Below, piece after piece: positions 52,958-58,051 of a stretch of 58,051 nucleotides of DNA (positions are counted from its first letter, which is position 1; each line of letters starts with the position of its first letter). The position numbers and the translations under genes are program-made. The stretch spans positions 1 to 58,051 of the forward strand of contig CAZYQK010000001.1 in the NCBI GenBank assembly GCA_964650245.1, read 5' to 3'. The notes beneath the pieces are model-generated. The model was not told the origin of the DNA, did no database searches, and worked only from the letters and a program-made list of their open reading frames with translations. Source of the stretch: WS-2 sp964650245 (GTDB lineage Bacteria; Eisenbacteria; RBG-16-71-46).

Positions 52958-55489
52958 TTGGGCCGGAGCCTCGTCATAGCGATTGCCCTGGTGCTCGCGC
53001 CCGCGTGCCTTCGCCCGATGGCGGCGGCTTCGAGCCCGGCCAGTCTCCCCCCCGAGCCCCGGCTCGTGCGGGTCACGCTCGGGCCCCAGCTACCGCTCCG
53101 GGCGCTGCTCGAAGCCGGGCTCGACGTGGTCGAGGTCCGCGGCGGGCGTGAATGCCTGGTGTTCGAGTGGCCGGGCGATGACCGGACGCTCGAAGCGCTC
53201 GGGGCCGCGGCAGAGCTCGAGGACGCGGCTCCCGGCCGCAGCGCCGCGCGCCGCGCGCACGAGGAATGGAGCGCGCGCCCGGCGCCGCGGGGCAAGAGGG
53301 TCTCGAGCGCGATCGGGCCCGCCGGCGAGTTTCGCGTTCAGTCGCCTCCGCCCTTCGGCGCCGGCAGCATGGGCGGCTACTGGACGCTCGACGAGGTCAG
53401 GATGAAGCTCGACGACCTGGTGGCAAGCGACGCGGACAGCGTGGTGGCGGACCAGCTCGACACGCTCGGCACCACGGTGCTGGGGCGGCCGATCTTGGGG
53501 CTCCGGATAGGCAGGGCGGTGAGCGGCCCCGACCCGCGCCCGGTGGCGTTCTTCTCGGCGCTCACGCACGCGCGCGAGCCGGGCGGCATGCAGTCGCTCT
53601 TCTATTTCGTGGACGACCTGCTGTCGGGCTACGGCACGGACCCGTTCAAGACCTCGCTGCTCGACCACCGAGTCGTCTACATCGTGCCGGTGGTGAACCC
53701 CGACGGCTACCAGCTCAACGTCAACACCTATACCGCGACCGGCGGCGCCTCGTTCGGCAACTGGCGGAAGAACGCGCGCGACAACGACAACAACGGGAGC
53801 CACAGCTCGAGCAACGACGGCGTGGACCTGAACCGCAACTACGGCTACAAGTGGAACTACAACAACGTGGGCTCGAGCGGCTCGTTCTCGTCCCAGACCT
53901 ACCGCGGCCCGTCCGCATTCTCCGAGCCCGAGACCCGCGCCCAGCGCGACCGGGCGGTGCTCCTCCAGCCGAAGACGGGACTCGCGTTCCACACCTACAG
54001 CGATCTCTTCCTCCATCCCTGGGGCTGGACCGCGGCCGCCGCGCCGGACTCTGAGCTTTTCTACGAGCTGAACGACGAGTGCACGCTGGGGATCGGCTAT
54101 CAATCGGGCCCGGCGCCGCGCGTGCTCTACGAGGTGAATGGGGAGTTCAACGACTGGTGCTACGGCGACACCCTGCTCAAGCCCCGGTACTTTTCGTGGA
54201 CCCCGGAGGCGGGAAGCGGCGCCGACGGCTTCTGGCCGCCGCCCTCGCGCATCACCCCGATCGCCCGGGAGAACCTGAGATCGTGCTACACGCTGGCGGC
54301 GGCCGCCGGCGCGTACGTCCGGCTGGAGAACGCGAGGCTGGCCGAGGGATCGCTCCCGGCCGGAAACCTCGCCCATCTCGCGGTGCGGGCGCGCAACCTC
54401 GGCCTCGCCGGCACCGCGGCCCCGCTCACCGCCTGGCTGGTCTCGCTCGATCCCGGCGCGGTGGTGCTGGAGCCCGGACCGATCGCCTATCCCGCGCTGG
54501 GGCCCCGTCAGAGCGGCGACGCGACGGCCGGCGCCATGTTCGAGATTGCGGCGAGAGACAGCGTGACACCGGGCCGGCTGGTGCGCTTCCGCATCGAGTT
54601 CGTAACCGCGGAGGGCGAGTACTCGCGCGACACCGTCGAGGTCGCGGTCGGCGTTCCCACCGTGTTGGCCGCGGACGGCGCCTCGGGCGGCCTCGCGCAA
54701 TGGTCGGCCGGCGGGAGCTGGGGCGTCGTGAGCAACGACCCGCGCCACCCGAGCCTCTACTTCGCCGACAGCCCGGCCGGGAACTACGCCGCGAGCGTCA
54801 ACGCGGCGCTCATCCGTAAATCGCGACTCGACCTCTCGTCCGCGCTCCACGCCTACGCGATCTTCGAATCGCGCTGGAATCTGGAATCCGATTACGACGG
54901 CGAGGTGGTGGAAGCGAGCCTCGACAGCGTGACCTGGACGCCGCTGCGCGGCCGCGCCAGCGTGAGCGGCCTGTTCTCGCCGCAGCCGGCGAACGGCCCG
55001 GTCTACGAGGGCGCGCGCTGGCGGTGGAGGGAGGAGCGCGTGGATCTCTCGCCCTTCGCCGGCCCCACCGCCGGCGCGGTGCGCTTCCGCTTCCGCACCG
55101 TGGCGGACGGCGGCGCCCAGTTCGACGGCTTCAACTTCGACTCGCTCCGCATCGTGCTCTACGACACCGGGGCCCAGCCCGCGCCGGTGGCGGTCGGCGC
55201 GGCGGAGTCCTCGGGCCTCGAGTTCGCGCCGCCCGCGCCCAACCCGGCGCGCGGCCAGGCACGCTTCGTGTTCTCGCTCCCGGCCGCGGGCGAAGCACGG
55301 CTCGAGGTGTTCGACCTCGCGGGACGCCGCGTACGCCTGCTGCACGACGGCGCGCTCAGGGCCCAGCGCTACGTGTTCGGCTGGGACCTGCGCGACGACG
55401 GCGGGCGGCCCGTTTCCCCGGGCCTGTACCTGGCGCATCTCAGCACCGAGGCCGGCCACATCACCCGGCGCCTCGCAGTCCTGCGGTGA
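52958..55489 (+). CDS. Secreted M14 zinc carboxypeptidase with FlgD-like C-terminal domain
   Basis: 843 residues from TTG, preceded by CCGGAGGA (7-nt spacing); an upstream in-frame frame overlaps the hydrolase gene. Signal segment LVIAIALVLAPACLRPMAAA. Peptidase_M14 ~150-480: zinc ligands in THAREPGGMQ (H and E) and AFHTYSDLFLHPWGW (His), NPDGYQ, LNRNYGYKWN (substrate-binding Asn/Arg), catalytic Glu region FSWTPEAGSGADGFWPPPSRI. Then an immune-inhibitor-like beta-sandwich region (~540-750). A C-terminal FlgD-type Ig domain ends it (PNPARGQARFVFSLPAAGEARLEVFDLAGRRVRLLHDG...GLYLAHL). The tail probably serves export. Extracellular protein degradation. Confidence 0.92.
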   Translation: MGRSLVIAIALVLAPACLRPMAAASSPASLPPEPRLVRVTLGPQLPLRALLEAGLDVVEVRGGRECLVFEWPGDDRTLEALGAAAELEDAAPGRSAARRAHEEWSARPAPRGKRVSSAIGPAGEFRVQSPPPFGAGSMGGYWTLDEVRMKLDDLVASDADSVVADQLDTLGTTVLGRPILGLRIGRAVSGPDPRPVAFFSALTHAREPGGMQSLFYFVDDLLSGYGTDPFKTSLLDHRVVYIVPVVNPDGYQLNVNTYTATGGASFGNWRKNARDNDNNGSHSSSNDGVDLNRNYGYKWNYNNVGSSGSFSSQTYRGPSAFSEPETRAQRDRAVLLQPKTGLAFHTYSDLFLHPWGWTAAAAPDSELFYELNDECTLGIGYQSGPAPRVLYEVNGEFNDWCYGDTLLKPRYFSWTPEAGSGADGFWPPPSRITPIARENLRSCYTLAAAAGAYVRLENARLAEGSLPAGNLAHLAVRARNLGLAGTAAPLTAWLVSLDPGAVVLEPGPIAYPALGPRQSGDATAGAMFEIAARDSVTPGRLVRFRIEFVTAEGEYSRDTVEVAVGVPTVLAADGASGGLAQWSAGGSWGVVSNDPRHPSLYFADSPAGNYAASVNAALIRKSRLDLSSALHAYAIFESRWNLESDYDGEVVEASLDSVTWTPLRGRASVSGLFSPQPANGPVYEGARWRWREERVDLSPFAGPTAGAVRFRFRTVADGGAQFDGFNFDSLRIVLYDTGAQPAPVAVGAAESSGLEFAPPAPNPARGQARFVFSLPAAGEARLEVFDLAGRRVRLLHDGALRAQRYVFGWDLRDDGGRPVSPGLYLAHLSTEAGHITRRLAVLR

Positions 55490-56658
55490 GCGAAGCTCCC
55501 CACACCACGACACCGCGCCCGACATCGTCTCCCGCGCCCCGGCGAAAACCGCGCCTGCTCGTGGTCGGACCGCTGCCGCCCCCGATCGGCGGGGTCGAGA
55601 CGTTCATGCAGGCCATGCTGGAGTCGGCCGCGTTCTCCGGGTTCGATCTCGCGCACTGCAACACCACCAAGGGCCGCCCCAAGGAAACCCAGGGCAAGTT
55701 CGATCCCGGCAACTTCGCGTGGGCCGCGCGCCACATGGGGCGCATGATGCGCGACGCGGGGCGCTTCCGCCCCGATGTCGTGTATCTGCCGGTCGCCGGC
55801 ACCTGGTCGGGCTTCCTGCGCGACATGGCGCTGGCCTTCTTCGCGCGCCGCTCGGGCGCCAGGCTGGTGGGGCACGTGCACGGCAGCGACTTCCACTTCG
55901 TCCTCGAGCGCGGCGGCCTCGATCGGCGGGTGGTGCGCGCCGGGCTCGCCCAGTTCGATCGCATGCTGGTCCTGGGCGAGCGCTGGAAGCGGGTGCTCGA
56001 GGAGTTCGGGGTGGGATGCCCGGTGGAGGTCGTGCCTTCCACCTTCCGCCGCGAGGTTTTCGAGCGCGCGGCCGGAACGCCCCGCCACGCGGCATCGGAC
56101 GGCCCGGTGCGCGGCCTGTTCGTCGGGCAGGTCGGACGCCGCAAGGGCGTCTTCGACGTGCTGCGCGCGCTCGAGCGAGTGCGCGCCGAGTCGCTACCGT
56201 TCCATCTCACCTTCGTGGGCCCGGCCGAGCTCGAGGGGGAATGGGAGCCGGTGCAGGCGTTGCGCCGAGAGCTCCGGCTCGAGTCCATGACCGAGTTTAC
56301 CGGCTCGCTGCAGGGTGAGGCGCTCTACCAGCGCTTCGCCGCCGCCGACCTGTTCGTGATGCCGAGCTACACCGAGGGCCTGCCGGTGGTGCTGTTCGAG
56401 GCCGGCGCGTTCGGGCTGCCGGTCATCACCACCCCGGTGGGCGCGATCCCGGATCTGATCGTGAACGAGCGCAACGGGCTGCTGGTCGAGCCGGGGCGGG
56501 TCGACCAGATCGCGGCGGCGATCGCACGCATGGCGCGAGACCGCGAGGCCCGCGAGCGCATGGGCCTGGCACTGCGCGAGGACATCATGGCGTTCCATCC
56601 CGACCGCGTGTGCGAGCGCGTGGCGCTGGCACTCGCGGCGACGCTGGAGGCGAGATGA
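55486..56658 (+). CDS. GT4-family glycosyltransferase
   Basis: 390 residues from GTG overlapping the carboxypeptidase stop (GTGA). N-terminal RLLVVGPLPPPIGGVETFMQAML (nucleotide-binding Gly-rich loop) and VGHVHGSDFHFVLERGGL. C-terminal GT-B domain (~205-370): GLFVGQVGRRKGVFDVLRALERV, VMPSYTEGLPVVLFEAGAFGLPVITTPVGAIPDLIV, the E-x7-E motif of GT4 enzymes. It transfers a sugar onto a growing polysaccharide or lipid-linked glycan at the inner membrane. Downstream partner is a heparinase-like gene, suggesting the start of a polysaccharide cluster. Confidence 0.9.
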   Translation: MSEAPHTTTPRPTSSPAPRRKPRLLVVGPLPPPIGGVETFMQAMLESAAFSGFDLAHCNTTKGRPKETQGKFDPGNFAWAARHMGRMMRDAGRFRPDVVYLPVAGTWSGFLRDMALAFFARRSGARLVGHVHGSDFHFVLERGGLDRRVVRAGLAQFDRMLVLGERWKRVLEEFGVGCPVEVVPSTFRREVFERAAGTPRHAASDGPVRGLFVGQVGRRKGVFDVLRALERVRAESLPFHLTFVGPAELEGEWEPVQALRRELRLESMTEFTGSLQGEALYQRFAAADLFVMPSYTEGLPVVLFEAGAFGLPVITTPVGAIPDLIVNERNGLLVEPGRVDQIAAAIARMARDREARERMGLALREDIMAFHPDRVCERVALALAATLEAR

Positions 56659-58051
56659 GCGGCGCCGGCTGGAAACTGGCGCGGCTCGCCGCGATGCCGC
56701 CCGGCGAGATCGCCCATCGCGCGCGGGTGGCGCTGCGCGACCGCTTCGCGCCGCCCGCCTATACGCGCTGGACGCCCGCGCAGGCCGGCGAGCTGCTCTT
56801 CGAGAGCGGCGCGGCGGGCGCGTGGCGCGGCAGCTTGCTCCCGCGCTGGATCCATCCGCTCGAGCCCGCGGAGGCGTTCGGCTCCACGATCGCCGCGGCG
56901 CGCGATCTCGGCGCGGGACGCTGGACTCTGTTCGGCCGCCCGGTCCAGCTCGACGATCCGCCGCGCTGGAACCGCAACTACGCCACGGGCGCGGAGTGGC
57001 CCGAGCGGCCGAGCCGCGCCCTCGACTACCGGCGAGCCGATGTCGCGGGCGGGGCGAAGTACACGTGGGAGCTGGGCCGCCTCACCTTTCTCCCGACGCT
57101 GGCGCTCGCGGCGCGGCTGGCGGGCGATCGCGCCGCCGCCGGGCGTGTCGCGCGTTGGCTGGCCGACTTCACGGCCCACAACCCGCTCGGCCAGGGCATC
57201 CAGCACACCAGCGGCATCGAGATGGCGGTGCGCGTGCTCACCGGGTGCTGGACGCTCGCGCTGCTGGGCGAGGCGGCCGCGGACGCGCCACTCGCGCCCT
57301 GCCTCGGCCTGCTCGCCCAGCAGGCGCATTTCTGTCGCGATCACCTGAGCCTGGGATCGAGCGCGAACAACCACCTGATCGCGGAGGTCGCGGCCATCAC
57401 GACGCTGGCGGCGGCGTTTCCCGTGCTACGTGGCGCTGACACGCTGCTGCGCGAGGGGCTGGCGGGCCTCGAGCGCGAGACGCTGCGCCAGATCCACCCG
57501 GACGGCGTGCCGGCCGAGCAGGCGTTCGGCTACCTGCCGTTTGTCTGGGAGCTGCTGCTGGTGCCGTTCATGGCCGCGGGCCATGCGGGCCGCAGGGTGA
57601 GCCCGTCGGTGCGGGAGCGCCTCGAGCGCTCGCTCGACTTCGCGCGCGCGATCCGGCTCCCGGACGGCCGCTGGCCGCAGGTCGGCGACGAGGACGACGG
57701 CCGCGTGCTGCTGGCCGAGGAGGGCGCGAGCCGGCTCGACCGCGTCGGGAACGCGCTCGCCGCGTGGCTCGATGCCGACGCGCTCGGCGACGACGCCGCG
57801 CTCGCACTCCTGCTCACCGGCCGCGCGCCGCGCCCGGCGCGGGCCGCGGGCGACTGGCGCCACGAGTTCCCCGCGGGCGGCTACACCGTGTGGCGCGAGC
57901 GCGGCCTGCTGGTCACGCTCGATCACGGGCCGCTCGGGCTCGGAACCCTCGCCGCGCACGGCCACGCCGACGCGCTCTCGCTCACGATGTTTCGCGGCGC
58001 AGACGCGATCGCGATCGATCCCGGAACGCTCGCCTACCACGAGGATGCCGA
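56655..58051 (+). CDS. Heparinase II/III-family protein (3' end beyond window)
   Basis: The ATG overlaps the glycosyltransferase stop; the open frame runs to the edge, at least 465 residues. N-terminal RLAAMPPGEIAHRARVALRDRF and the all-alpha toroid (~60-390, with WNRNYATGAEWP, KYTWELGRLTFLPTLALA, NNHLIAEVAAI, and FGYLPFVWELL) are typical of heparinase II/III-like proteins encoded in exopolysaccharide loci. The start of the beta-sandwich domain is visible (HGHADALSLTMFRGADAIAIDPGTLAYHEDA, the catalytic-region H-x-HADxLS motif). Probably trims or degrades an acidic surface glycan in the periplasm. Confidence 0.88.
   Translation, partial: MSGAGWKLARLAAMPPGEIAHRARVALRDRFAPPAYTRWTPAQAGELLFESGAAGAWRGSLLPRWIHPLEPAEAFGSTIAAARDLGAGRWTLFGRPVQLDDPPRWNRNYATGAEWPERPSRALDYRRADVAGGAKYTWELGRLTFLPTLALAARLAGDRAAAGRVARWLADFTAHNPLGQGIQHTSGIEMAVRVLTGCWTLALLGEAAADAPLAPCLGLLAQQAHFCRDHLSLGSSANNHLIAEVAAITTLAAAFPVLRGADTLLREGLAGLERETLRQIHPDGVPAEQAFGYLPFVWELLLVPFMAAGHAGRRVSPSVRERLERSLDFARAIRLPDGRWPQVGDEDDGRVLLAEEGASRLDRVGNALAAWLDADALGDDAALALLLTGRAPRPARAAGDWRHEFPAGGYTVWRERGLLVTLDHGPLGLGTLAAHGHADALSLTMFRGADAIAIDPGTLAYHEDA

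Noticed and set aside
1..58051. CRISPR arrays, rRNA, complete insertion sequences, integrases
   Set aside because: No regularly spaced direct repeats, no rRNA-like stretches and no transposase or integrase motifs were seen on either strand.

Overview
The window is about 58 kb of very GC-rich bacterial chromosome (roughly 70% G+C by eye), with dense operons, frequent ATGA/GTGA stop-start overlaps and many GTG/TTG starts. Secreted proteins carrying fibronectin-III repeats and FlgD-like C-terminal Ig domains, a PorV/PorQ-type outer-membrane barrel and a FlgD-tailed zinc carboxypeptidase point to a diderm of the FCB side of the tree. Candidatus Eisenbacteria-like is my best guess, by inference only. 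No rRNA, tRNA, CRISPR array or complete insertion sequence was recognised.

Layout. 1-3704 (minus): a barrel-linker-LysM protein and two FN3 proteins, translationally coupled. 4154-16563 (plus): one long type IV pilus locus in the order pilT-pilB-pilC-pilA, three minor pilins, pilM-N-O-P-Q, then pilD after a small convergent membrane gene. 16783-19615: an orphan NarL-type regulator with a degenerate receiver, a secreted protein with an unusual C-terminal tail, and FabH. 20196-29063 (minus): a complete Tad/Flp pilus operon (flp, cpaA, tadE, cpaB, cpaC, tadG, cpaE, tadA, tadB, tadC) ending in a 31-codon membrane ORF. 29430-35394: an intact SGNH hydrolase with a deleted copy just upstream, a lipoprotein and an 892-residue coiled-coil protein.

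The accessory stretch 35600-41450 contains a 5'-truncated MFS gene, a nitronate monooxygenase, a chimeric pseudogene, a glycosyltransferase-like gene, a 78-residue orphan gene and a type IV AbiE toxin-antitoxin pair. A perfect 10-bp inverted repeat abuts the AbiEi start. From 41375 to 50169 (minus) lie a HI0933 flavoprotein, an EamA transporter, a Nudix-metallo-beta-lactamase fusion, a catalytic/non-catalytic M16 peptidase pair, a cupin, lysine 6-transaminase and its Lrp regulator, which has an apparently leaderless promoter. From 50276 onward come ThrH, a HAD phosphatase, a secreted alpha/beta hydrolase, the M14 carboxypeptidase, a GT4 glycosyltransferase and a heparinase-like gene that runs off the right edge.

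Most unusual structures: (i) a 72-bp (24-codon) near-perfect palindrome inside the linker of the barrel-LysM gene, resembling an in-frame selfish palindromic insertion; (ii) decayed same-orientation copies of an SGNH gene on both sides of the Tad operon; (iii) an AbiE-containing block bracketed by imperfect direct repeats of a flavoprotein 3' end, with a G-quadruplex-like insert in the antitoxin gene; (iv) a recurring extended -10 promoter motif (TAGNNTCGTCGC), one instance being a symmetric bidirectional promoter.
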